Both the position numbers and the translations under genes were made by a program. 46,517 nucleotides of DNA, taken from positions 1 to 46,517 of the IMG/VR virus record IMGVR_UViG_3300042923_001817. One strand, 5' to 3'. Every line of letters begins with the position of its first letter. Within the stretch, counting starts at the first letter, position 1. Shown here in pieces: positions 15,628 to 23,685 of this stretch. The notes beneath the pieces are model-generated. The model did no database searches, was not told the DNA's origin, and worked only from the letters and a program-made list of their open reading frames with translations. Source of the stretch: a virus.

Positions 15628-16059
15628 ATGGCAAAAGTCAATATCAAGATGCCAGACGAATTTCTATTGAAAGTATCGCAGTTAGCTGATCAGACCGATG
15701 TAATTCTTCCTAAAGTTTTGGAAGTTGGTGGTGATGTAGTGATGGATAAAGTCAAAGACAATTTAAATAAAGTAATTGGAACAGATACAAAGTATTCATC
15801 AAGAAGCACGGGAGAGTTATTATCCTCACTGGGTCTCTCTGGGGCGAAGCAGGATAGGGACGGTAACTTCAATGTGAAAGTTGGTTTTGCTGAACCACGG
15901 TCTGATGGAGAGAGTAATGCTAAAATTGCTAGTATCATTGAATACGGCAAGCATGGTCAACCTGCAAAACCATTTTTGAAACCTGCAAGATCTGCATCTA
16001 GAAAGCAATGTATGAATGCAATGATATCTAAGCTGGAGGAGGAGATCAGTAAGATATGA
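15628..16059 (+). CDS. HK97 gp10-like tail completion protein
   Basis: A 143-aa protein. Start ATG 15628 was chosen because GTGAGG at 15614-15619 is 8 bases upstream; the in-frame GTG at 15619 overlaps that site. The family pattern is visible as VLEVGGDVVMDKVKDNLNKVIG, SSRSTGELLSSLGLS and AKIASIIEYGKHGQPAKPFLKPA, the last a strong HK97-gp10 signature. Members complete or dock the tail. The stop overlaps the next start by 4 bases. Confidence 0.88.
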   Translation: MAKVNIKMPDEFLLKVSQLADQTDVILPKVLEVGGDVVMDKVKDNLNKVIGTDTKYSSRSTGELLSSLGLSGAKQDRDGNFNVKVGFAEPRSDGESNAKIASIIEYGKHGQPAKPFLKPARSASRKQCMNAMISKLEEEISKI

Positions 16060-16397
16060 ATATTTTAGAAGAATTGAATATCCTCGTTACCGCTATACCA
16101 CTCCCCGTGGAAACAGGAGTTTTTTCTGGTTTAGCACCGGATGAGTATGCCGTGATACTTCCACTTTCAGACATCTTTGAAGTCCATGCGGATAACCGCC
16201 CAGGATTTGATGTGAAGGAAGCAAGAATATCTTTGTTCTCCAAAAATAATTACTTAGAGAAGAAAAGGCAGCTCACACTGGCTTTATTAGATGCAGACTT
16301 CACGGTGACTGAACGTCGGTATATTGGGCATGAGGACGATACCGGATATCATCATTATGCCATTGATGTGGCAAAAAACTATGGATTGGAGGAGTAA
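16056..16397 (+). CDS. Tail terminator-like protein
   Basis: A 113-aa protein with an alternating beta/alpha pattern: YAVILPLSDIFEVHADNRP, DVKEARISLFSKNNY and YHHYAIDVAKNYGLEE at the end. This fits small tail-terminator or minor tail proteins (lambda gpU-like), which cap the tail tube and set its final length. Position between the gp10-like and major tail genes supports the call. The family is inferred from pattern and order, since the sequence itself is poorly conserved. Confidence 0.78.
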   Translation: MNILEELNILVTAIPLPVETGVFSGLAPDEYAVILPLSDIFEVHADNRPGFDVKEARISLFSKNNYLEKKRQLTLALLDADFTVTERRYIGHEDDTGYHHYAIDVAKNYGLEE

Positions 16398-16400
16398 TAT

Positions 16401-16991
16401 ATGGCAACAATCGGTCTTGATAGATTGTACTATTCAAAAATCACGGAAGACGTAAATGGTGAGGAAACCTATGCAGTACCTTCCGTGCTTGCAAAAGCCA
16501 TCACTGCCGAACTCTCAGTGGAGTTGGTAGAAGCGATTCTGTATGCAGATGATGGTGCCGCCGAGGTCGTGAAGGACTTTAACAGCGGTACACTCACGCT
16601 TGGTGTAGATGACATTGGCCCTACAGTAGCAGCGGATTTAACTGGTGCGACTACAGATGACAACGGGGTATTAATCTCTGCAAGCGAGAACGTTGGCACT
16701 CCTGTTGCAGTAGGATTTCGTGCTCAAAAGGCCAACGGAACATACCGGTATTTCTGGCTGTATCGTATAAAATTCGGTCTGCCAGCAACCAACTTGCAGA
16801 CGAAGGCGGATTCTATCACATTCTCTACACCTACGATTGAGGGGACAGTAATGAGAAGAAACAAGTTGGACGGGATGGGAAAACATCCATGGAAGGCAGA
16901 GGTCACAGATGGCGATGCAGGTGTTTCTTCGGCAACTATCACAGGTTGGTTCACAGAAGTTTATGAACCAGTATATACACCTGAACCTTAG
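16401..16991 (+). CDS. Major tail protein (phi13-like)
   Basis: A 196-aa beta-rich protein starting IGLDRLYYSKITED, with AELSVELVEAILYADDGAAEVVKDF and FRAQKANGTYRYFWLYRIKFGLP. This is the layout of the phi13-family tail tube protein, which polymerises round the tape measure as hexamer rings. It starts 3 bases after the tail terminator gene. Confidence 0.9.
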   Translation: MATIGLDRLYYSKITEDVNGEETYAVPSVLAKAITAELSVELVEAILYADDGAAEVVKDFNSGTLTLGVDDIGPTVAADLTGATTDDNGVLISASENVGTPVAVGFRAQKANGTYRYFWLYRIKFGLPATNLQTKADSITFSTPTIEGTVMRRNKLDGMGKHPWKAEVTDGDAGVSSATITGWFTEVYEPVYTPEP

Positions 16992-17002
16992 GAGGAGAGA
17001 TC

Positions 17003-17380
17003 ATGAATAATGAGAGAAGTGCGGCAATCAACATTGGTGGAAGAGAGCATGAACTTATTTTAACTACACGTGCAACAAAGGCAATTGCCAGTCGTTATGG
17101 TGGTCTTGAAAATCTTGGTGAGAAGCTGATGAAGTCTGAAAACTTCGAGATGGCACTGGATGAGATTATATGGTTAATAACATTACTAGCAAATCAGTCT
17201 ATCTTAATTCAGAACCTTAGAAATAAAAATTCACCAGAAGAATTGCTAACCGAAGAAGAGGTAGAACTCCTAACCACTCCGTTTGATCTGGCTGCATATA
17301 AAAATGCAATCACAGAAGCTATGTTTAAAGGTACGAAACGAAATGTGGAAAGTGAAGAAGAAACACCAAAAAACGTGTAA
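17003..17380 (+). CDS. Tail assembly chaperone, short form (gpG-like)
   Basis: A 125-aa protein with NIGGREHELILTTRATKAIASRYGG at its start and an acidic, helical C-terminus. It lies between the major tail protein and tape measure, the fixed place of tail assembly chaperones. It keeps the tape measure soluble and recruits tail tube subunits. Near its end, at codons 123-124, A AAA AAC forms a slippery heptamer, so a fraction of ribosomes should make a longer form (see 17374-17577). Ribosome-binding site AGGAGG. Confidence 0.9.
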   Translation: MNNERSAAINIGGREHELILTTRATKAIASRYGGLENLGEKLMKSENFEMALDEIIWLITLLANQSILIQNLRNKNSPEELLTEEEVELLTTPFDLAAYKNAITEAMFKGTKRNVESEEETPKNV

Positions 17381-17413
17381 GTCGGGTAACGGACACTGAA
17401 GTCTTTACCCGGC
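17368..17413 (+). promoter_or_regulatory. Programmed -1 ribosomal frameshift signal
   Basis: The slippery heptamer A AAA AAC (17368-17374) is in the correct zero-frame phase. A 6-base spacer containing the stop codon follows, then a stem-loop at 17381-17413: nine outer pairs, one bulged C, four inner pairs and a 6-base loop. This is the textbook arrangement for -1 shifting. The T-run after the stem also resembles a terminator, but the open -1 frame through the hairpin favours frameshifting. Confidence 0.85.
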
Positions 17414-17577
17414 TTTTTTATTATGGAACAGTTCAGATGAGCATGGACGCAGAAGAGTTCTGGCTCATGCCAATTGGACTGTTTTTTGATTTATGGACCT
17501 GCCATAAGCAATGGCATGGCATCGAGAAACCAAGAAGAACTCGAACAATTGATGATATTATTCCACTGGGTATATAG
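17374..17577 (+). CDS. Frameshift extension of the tail assembly chaperone (gpT-like), made only by -1 shift
   Basis: The -1 frame is open from the slippery site to TAG 17575-17577, giving 67 further residues and a 191-aa fusion with the 124 upstream codons. The extension has FWLMPIGLFFDLWTCHKQW and IEKPRRTRTIDDIIPLGI, a typical compact T-domain. Like lambda gpGT, the fusion binds the tape measure while the G part recruits tube protein. ATG 17437 inside the extension has no good ribosome-binding site, so independent translation is unlikely. Confidence 0.82.
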   Translation, partial: RVSRVTDTEVFTRLFYYGTVQMSMDAEEFWLMPIGLFFDLWTCHKQWHGIEKPRRTRTIDDIIPLGI

Positions 17578-17591
17578 GAGGAGGTGATGGC

Positions 17592-20018
17592 ATGGCAGAC
17601 AATTTTGGATTAAAGATAGGCGTCGAGGGAGAACGTGAATTTAAGAAAGCACTTTCTGAAATCAATCAAACATTTAAGGTGCTGGGCAGTGAAATGTCTC
17701 TAGTAACCAGTCAGTTTGATAAAAACGATAAATCCATACAGTCGGTCACCGCTCGTAATGCGGTTTTAAATAAAGAAATCGACACTCAGAAAGATAAGAT
17801 ATCTGCACTTAAGGCTGCCCTTGATAACGCCACCACCTCATTCGGTGATAATGATCGTCGTACCCAAAACTGGCAGATACAACTAAATAAGGCTCAGGCA
17901 GAACTAAATGGTATGGAGCGTGAACTAGGGCAGTCCACAATCGAAGCAGATAATTTTGGTAAAGGATTAGACGACTCCGGTAAACGTGCAGAAGACGCTG
18001 GTGGCAAGTTTGATAAGCTCGGTGGCATATTGAGTGGTATCGGTGTAGCAATGGGTGCGGTTGCTGTTGCGGCTGGAGCAGCTGCCATTAAGCTAGGTAA
18101 GGAAGTAGTCACACAATTTGGTGAGCTAGAGCAAAATCTGGGTGGCTCAGAGGCGGTTTTCGGTAAACACGCTGCGTCGATTCAGAAAAGTGGTGAGGAA
18201 GCCTATAAAAACCTCGGTGTCTCCCAAAGTGATTATCTTGCGACCGCCAACAAAATGGGTGCATTATTCCAAGGTTCTGGTATCGAACAACAAAAAAGCC
18301 TTGAGCTCACTGAAAAAGCAATGCAACGTGCTGCAGACATGGCATCCGTTATGGGTATCGATATGTCCTCTGCTATGGAAGCCGTCACTGGTGCAGCAAA
18401 AGGCAACTTTACCATGATGGATAATTTAGGTGTATCAATGAACGCTACTAACATTGAAGCATACGCTCTCTCAAAAGGGCTCGATTTCACATGGAAAACA
18501 GCAACGCAAGCGGAAAAAGCAGAAGTTGCTATGCAGATGTTTTTTGAGAACACCGAGCAATATGCTGGTAACTTTGCGAAAGAGTCAACTCAGACAATTT
18601 CCGGTTCTATTGGATTGTTACAAGCTGCACTTGGTTCTTTTACAGCAGGACTCGGCAATGCCGATGCCGACATGACAAACCTCACGGAGAATCTTGTAGA
18701 TGCATTCGAATCGGTTGTTGCAAACATCGTACCGGTTTTAGAGAATATCGTAACAGCCTTACCAGCAGCAACAGGGGCAATTCTAGAAGCGATTGCAGAT
18801 TTGCTTCCTTCGCTTCTTGAAACCGTCACAAGTATATTCACCCAGGTACTGGAAACAATTTTGAGCCTCTTACCTGAACTTATACCGGCGGCGGTTAGTG
18901 CTCTCATCACGATAGTTGGAGCGTTGATTGAAAATCTTCCGCTACTCATAAATGCAGCAATCGTATTGGTAACTGCACTTGTGGAGGGTATTAGCTTAGC
19001 TTTACCACAGCTGATACCTGCAGCAGTTTCTGCCATCATACAGATTGTTCAAGCACTGATTGAGAATTTACCCCTGATCCTAGATGCGGCTTTGCAATTG
19101 ATTTTGGGGTTAGCACAAGGCTTAGTGGAAGCTATACCACAGCTTATTTTAGCAATGCCGGCCATTATCTCAGCATTAGTGGATTTCTTGATTGAAGCAA
19201 TTCCACAGATTATTGATGCAGGTATTCAGCTGCTAACTTCATTAGTAACAGCTCTACCTACTATCATTGATGCAATTCTAGAAGCTATTCCAGAAATCAT
19301 TGATAATATTATTGATGCAGTGATTGAGTCCATTCCAATGATTATCGATGCGGGCATCCGACTTTTAGTATCATTAATCCAAGCTTTACCAGAGATTATT
19401 ACGACCGTTGTAGCCGCAATACCCGAGATTGTAACCTCATTGGTAAGTGCTATTGTTGATAATATAGATCTGATTATTCTAGCAGGCGTTCAGTTGTTTG
19501 TTGCTCTCATTGAAAATCTGCCAGATATAATTGTGGAAGTAGTAAAGGCAGTACCGCAGATTATTGAAGGATTGGTTAGCGCATTTTCTGATTATATAAG
19601 CGATATGTCTGATATTGGTGATGACCTAATTAAAGGTCTGTGGCAAGGCATTTCAGATGCTGGAGCATGGCTATGGGAGAAAATCTCTGGATTTTTTGGA
19701 GATGTAGTTTCTAATATAAAAGACTTTTTCGGTATTGCATCTCCATCAAAACTATTTGCAGGCTTTGGACGCAATATGGGCGAGGGTATTGGTGTTGGAT
19801 TTGAAGATGCAATGGAAACTGTATCAAGGGATATGCAAAATGTGATACCTACTAGCTTTGATATGAATTACAGAAATATGGTGGGACAGGGTGATGTAAG
19901 TACCGCTGGAGCGAGCATCACACAAAACATATCTGTGGTGACTCCTAAGGCACTGTCTGAAAAGGAACTGTCTAGGGAATTCAAAAACCTATCACGTAAA
20001 TTGTCACTTGAATTATAA
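17592..20018 (+). CDS. Tail tape measure protein
   Basis: An 808-aa protein. The N-terminal third (to about 135) is a coiled coil with many K/E/D residues. A hydrophobic segment lies near 145-165 (GIGVAMGAVAVAAGAAAIKL). Residues about 380-680 are a long array of hydrophobic helical repeats of the type IPQIIDAGIQLL..LPTII. The C-terminus has FFGIASPSKLFAGFGRNMGEG, a common family ending. It sets tail length and passes into the host membrane at infection. At 0.15 nm per residue a tail of roughly 120 nm is predicted. Start ATG 17592 follows GAGGAGGTGATGGC. Confidence 0.93.
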   Translation: MADNFGLKIGVEGEREFKKALSEINQTFKVLGSEMSLVTSQFDKNDKSIQSVTARNAVLNKEIDTQKDKISALKAALDNATTSFGDNDRRTQNWQIQLNKAQAELNGMERELGQSTIEADNFGKGLDDSGKRAEDAGGKFDKLGGILSGIGVAMGAVAVAAGAAAIKLGKEVVTQFGELEQNLGGSEAVFGKHAASIQKSGEEAYKNLGVSQSDYLATANKMGALFQGSGIEQQKSLELTEKAMQRAADMASVMGIDMSSAMEAVTGAAKGNFTMMDNLGVSMNATNIEAYALSKGLDFTWKTATQAEKAEVAMQMFFENTEQYAGNFAKESTQTISGSIGLLQAALGSFTAGLGNADADMTNLTENLVDAFESVVANIVPVLENIVTALPAATGAILEAIADLLPSLLETVTSIFTQVLETILSLLPELIPAAVSALITIVGALIENLPLLINAAIVLVTALVEGISLALPQLIPAAVSAIIQIVQALIENLPLILDAALQLILGLAQGLVEAIPQLILAMPAIISALVDFLIEAIPQIIDAGIQLLTSLVTALPTIIDAILEAIPEIIDNIIDAVIESIPMIIDAGIRLLVSLIQALPEIITTVVAAIPEIVTSLVSAIVDNIDLIILAGVQLFVALIENLPDIIVEVVKAVPQIIEGLVSAFSDYISDMSDIGDDLIKGLWQGISDAGAWLWEKISGFFGDVVSNIKDFFGIASPSKLFAGFGRNMGEGIGVGFEDAMETVSRDMQNVIPTSFDMNYRNMVGQGDVSTAGASITQNISVVTPKALSEKELSREFKNLSRKLSLEL

Positions 20019-20030
20019 GGGAGGGTGGCT

Positions 20031-20882
20031 ATGGAACTTACCTATATCAACACAAGCGGTGAAAGCATCACGCTGAAACAAAGCCGCCCATTTTTCATTA
20101 CCAAAATCGACGGTACAGGCAATATACGTCAGACCGTTAACACCTTCAAGGCACCGGAACAGGACGGTGCTTTTTATGTGTCATCCACGATGGATATGCG
20201 AAACATTACGTTAGAGGGAACGATTATAGCCAATTCACCAGACGAAGCATATGAGCTACGTAAAAGTTTCCTAAGATTATTCAGCCCTAAGAAGTCAGGA
20301 GTAATAAGATACCGTGAGAGACAAATTTCTTGCGTTGTTGAAGAGGCGGTATTATTAGTCTCTTCAAGAGAGAGGATACCAAATTTCTTTTTAAGTCTAC
20401 TTTGCCCCAAACCATTCTTTGAAACCCTGGATGATGTATGGCATGACCTCGCTTCATGGGAACCTTTGTTGGAATTTCAATTAGAGATACCGGAGGAAGG
20501 TATCGAGTTTGGGGTAAGACAGCCAAGTCAGATTATAGCTGTGGATAATTTCGGAGATGTACCTTGTGGTTGTGAAATTATATTCAGGGCATTAGGCCCT
20601 GTTACTAATCCGGAGCTTTTGCTTATGGATACTGGTGAATATGTAAGAATTCTTACAACAATGAACCATGGAGATGAATTTCATATATACACACATTTCG
20701 CTGAAAAAAGGGTAATAAGCATCATAAGTAATATAGAAAGCAATGCTTTTTACTTACTAGATACCGCTTCTGATTTCTTTCAGTTAGAACCCGGCATGAA
20801 TAATCTCCGCTATGATGCATCAAACAATTTGGAATTATTGGACGTGAGTTTACATTACCGTCCGCAGTTTTTGGGGGTATAG
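20031..20882 (+). CDS. Distal tail protein (Dit-like)
   Basis: A 283-aa protein starting MELTYINTSGESITL at ATG 20031; the in-frame GTG at 20025 lies in the ribosome-binding site AAGGGAGGG. The N-terminal tail-hub domain shows FFITKIDGTG, QDGAFYVSSTMDMRNITLEGTI and LRKSFLRLFSPK. The C-terminal galectin-like part follows. Dit forms the hexamer ring joining the tube to the tail tip. Order after the tape measure gene is standard. Confidence 0.9.
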   Translation: MELTYINTSGESITLKQSRPFFITKIDGTGNIRQTVNTFKAPEQDGAFYVSSTMDMRNITLEGTIIANSPDEAYELRKSFLRLFSPKKSGVIRYRERQISCVVEEAVLLVSSRERIPNFFLSLLCPKPFFETLDDVWHDLASWEPLLEFQLEIPEEGIEFGVRQPSQIIAVDNFGDVPCGCEIIFRALGPVTNPELLLMDTGEYVRILTTMNHGDEFHIYTHFAEKRVISIISNIESNAFYLLDTASDFFQLEPGMNNLRYDASNNLELLDVSLHYRPQFLGV

Positions 20883-20885
20883 CAT

Positions 20886-23150
20886 ATGGAGTTATATGTA
20901 TTTAATCAAAACCGTGCTTTAATCGGAATCGTAGAGTCTTTTGAATACCTGCGATGGACTAGGCGTTACTCCCAGTGTGGGTCATTTGAATTAAAGGCCA
21001 ATGCTTCCGCTGAAAATGCTGCATTACTTCAGGTTGGTAATTATATCTGGAAGAACGATGATGAAGAAGCAGGATTAATCGAGTTCCAGCAACTGTCTCA
21101 AACAGACAGTGAGATCATTACTGTCAGTGGTAGGTTTGCAACAGTACTCTTAGGACGGAGAATCGTCTGGAATACAGAGAAACTTAGCGCAGATCTATCT
21201 GCTTGCATAGGGCAATTAATAAACAATAATGTTATTTCACCAGCTGATCCAGATCGGCAAATTACGAATATTAGTTTTTCATCGCCATATCTTAACATCC
21301 CAGTGAAACAACAGATATCTTATAACAATCTTTTAGATGAAATACAGGAACTCTGCACAGTAGCATCCGTTGGTATCAAAACTGTATTTTCACCGGAGAC
21401 GGGTCATTTAACAGTAACATTGTATATCGGAACATCATCTCAGGCTGTGTTTTCTAAGGAATATGACAACTTATTAGATCAGACATTTTCAAAAAACACA
21501 GCTACTTTTGCCAACACAGCTAAGATTGGAGGAGAGGGAGAAGGTGAGGAAGGCCGTATTTTTGAATATATCACAAATGGTAGTGGAGAGGAACGTAGAG
21601 AAGTATTTGTAGATGCAAAAGATCTTCGTGTTACCGATTTTCCAACGGACTATGAGGAGGCATTAACCTTTCGTGGGCTAACAAGACTTTCCGAACTTTC
21701 TATGTCTCATTCCTTTGATGTAATTGTCAATAATCGTAGTAACCTAACCTATAAGACGGATTATGACCTCGGTCAAATTGTGCAAGTTATTTCAAAAAAG
21801 TGGGGAGTTACCATGACAGCCCGTATCGAAGAAGTGGAAGAAAGCTATGATGCAGAGGGTCAGAGTATAAATGTCACCTTTGGGAAGTCAGAGCTTACGA
21901 TTGCACAAAAAGTGAAATCTGATTTCAACCAGGTTCGTACGGCTCTTGGTGCTCCAACGGGAATTACAGAAATGCTGGGTGAATCAAACAGCTGGTCAGA
22001 TATGCAAAACTTTGCTGGAGGAGTCATGATTAGCTCTTCCAAGATGGCGGTAAATACCTCCACCGCTGGAGGAAATGACCCGACGCTAGCAAAGTATTTT
22101 CATGTTGCAAGGGTAGTCATAAATGGTTCTTACAATCGTATTGCTTTTCGGTTTGATTACTTTGGTACGGGAACAACACCAAAAATGGGTACCATAGAAG
22201 GCTATGTTTACTCTACATCATCCTATACAACTATATCCATTCAGTCCTTTGTTCAGGCATATGTCAGGGACAAAAGTCCATTTTCTGCTACGGATATCAA
22301 AGTGGTAAAGTCTACAAGTTCTAACAAAATGATATGGGATATCTATGTTTGGTTATCAGACTATGGAACAGCATACGTTAATGGGCTGTATGCGCTGATC
22401 GAGTCGGGTAACTTGATCGCGGACCCAGATAACGGAGCGTTGCTCCTTGTAGCAAACCTTCCTGCCATAGGTAATACCTTCTCTTATAATAACCAGACAT
22501 TTATGATAACAGCGGTTGATAATGGTGTGGTAAAGACAAACAGCTATTATGAAGACGGTTCCTTTTATAAGCTCCAAGTGCCGAATCGTGATGTTAATCT
22601 TTCATCAACGGATAACCCGATACAGATTGGTGCCACTACCGGGGTCAACATGGTATTCGATGGGGATGAAATACAATCCAGAAATAATGGAGCTGCTTCA
22701 CCGATGTTTCTTAACCGGGATGGAGGGGCAGTTTGCGTAAACGGTGATGCTACAACGGGAATTCTTTATGGTGGAGATACGGGATGGATCTTTGTTCAGG
22801 ATACAGAATTTCTGAATGGATTTACTGTATATACAGGAGGAACAGGACAACGGCCTAGATACCGAAGAATTGGACGTTTAGTACATTTGTTTGGTGCGTG
22901 TTCTCCTCCTGCTGGTGCGATCATAAACTCAGCTTCAGCGACAAGTATGTTTACATTGCCAGTAGGGTTTCGACCAATTTATGATTTTCGTACCTTGTGC
23001 CAAGGTTCAAGTTCAAGTAAGTGGTTGTTTGTGGTAGGAGATAACGGGCAATGTACTGCGGCACGTTATGGCACAAACACTTATGCAGCAAGCATAACGG
23101 GAGACGAATGGCTTCCCTTCAGCGTATGTTTTTTGGCTGAGCCTAGTTAA
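20886..23150 (+). CDS. Tail-tip protein, Gp37-like N-terminus with C-terminal binding domain
   Basis: A 754-aa protein. Residues 1 to about 360 match the siphovirus Gp37-like/tail-hub family: VFNQNRALIGIVESFEYLRW at the start, FGSFELKA-like SFELKANA, VSGRFATVLLGRRI, and YDLGQIVQVISKKWGV near 300. The rest is beta-rich, with GGTGQRPRYRRIGRLVHLFG and FTLPVGFRP near the end, typical of host-surface or sugar-binding tail ends. It probably forms the tail tip and contacts the host envelope. No peptidase motif is visible. Confidence 0.82.
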   Translation: MELYVFNQNRALIGIVESFEYLRWTRRYSQCGSFELKANASAENAALLQVGNYIWKNDDEEAGLIEFQQLSQTDSEIITVSGRFATVLLGRRIVWNTEKLSADLSACIGQLINNNVISPADPDRQITNISFSSPYLNIPVKQQISYNNLLDEIQELCTVASVGIKTVFSPETGHLTVTLYIGTSSQAVFSKEYDNLLDQTFSKNTATFANTAKIGGEGEGEEGRIFEYITNGSGEERREVFVDAKDLRVTDFPTDYEEALTFRGLTRLSELSMSHSFDVIVNNRSNLTYKTDYDLGQIVQVISKKWGVTMTARIEEVEESYDAEGQSINVTFGKSELTIAQKVKSDFNQVRTALGAPTGITEMLGESNSWSDMQNFAGGVMISSSKMAVNTSTAGGNDPTLAKYFHVARVVINGSYNRIAFRFDYFGTGTTPKMGTIEGYVYSTSSYTTISIQSFVQAYVRDKSPFSATDIKVVKSTSSNKMIWDIYVWLSDYGTAYVNGLYALIESGNLIADPDNGALLLVANLPAIGNTFSYNNQTFMITAVDNGVVKTNSYYEDGSFYKLQVPNRDVNLSSTDNPIQIGATTGVNMVFDGDEIQSRNNGAASPMFLNRDGGAVCVNGDATTGILYGGDTGWIFVQDTEFLNGFTVYTGGTGQRPRYRRIGRLVHLFGACSPPAGAIINSASATSMFTLPVGFRPIYDFRTLCQGSSSSKWLFVVGDNGQCTAARYGTNTYAASITGDEWLPFSVCFLAEPS

Positions 23151-23170
23151 TAAAAAAGGAGGATGTTGCT

Positions 23171-23674
23171 ATGGAAAAGAGCGGATTTTTTAACTCTTCC
23201 ACCGGTGATAGGATTTACGATGCCACTGACTTTGCCACATATTTTGGTAGCCTAGTTTCGAATGGCATATTTTATAAGGATACTGCAAATCTGCAGGTGA
23301 CTCCTGGTTCCGGAATGTCAGTTAATATAGCGGTTGGAAGTGGTTGGATAAATGGGTATCACTATGAGAATACCGCAGTATTGAGCAAGACATTAGAAAC
23401 TGCAAATGGTTCCTTCCCTAGAATTGATCGGATCGTAATAAGGTGGAGCCTTCTTGATAGAAATATTGTTATAGCGGTTCTGACCGGTACGGCAACTGCA
23501 TCTCCAAGTGCTCCGGCACTAACACGAAACTCGGATGTCTATGAATTGTGTCTTGCAGAGGTATTGGTTCCACAGGCTGCTACTTCTATAACTACAGGAA
23601 ATATTACGGACACAAGGCTGAATTCAACTCTTTGCGGAACCGTAAACTCGCTGGTAACAGCGGTATATGAGTGA
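23171..23674 (+). CDS. Phage structural (baseplate/tail-fibre) protein
   Basis: A 167-aa protein beginning with GFFNSSTGDRIYDATDFATYFGSLV, followed by VTPGSGMSVNIAVGSGWINGY and RIDRIVIRW. Small proteins of this pattern occur among tail-end genes of Firmicutes siphophages and are probably baseplate or fibre parts. Ribosome-binding site AAAGGAGG. The precise role is not known. Confidence 0.75.
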   Translation: MEKSGFFNSSTGDRIYDATDFATYFGSLVSNGIFYKDTANLQVTPGSGMSVNIAVGSGWINGYHYENTAVLSKTLETANGSFPRIDRIVIRWSLLDRNIVIAVLTGTATASPSAPALTRNSDVYELCLAEVLVPQAATSITTGNITDTRLNSTLCGTVNSLVTAVYE

Positions 23675-23685
23675 GGTGATCAGAT

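Noticed and set aside
17381-17419. Hairpin plus T-run as a simple terminator
   Set aside because: The slippery heptamer at the correct spacing and the open -1 frame through it make a frameshift stimulator the better reading, although partial termination is not excluded.
18590-19039. 149-codon minus-strand frame in the tape measure gene
   Set aside because: It is a shadow of the repetitive hydrophobic coding sequence of the tape measure on the other strand.
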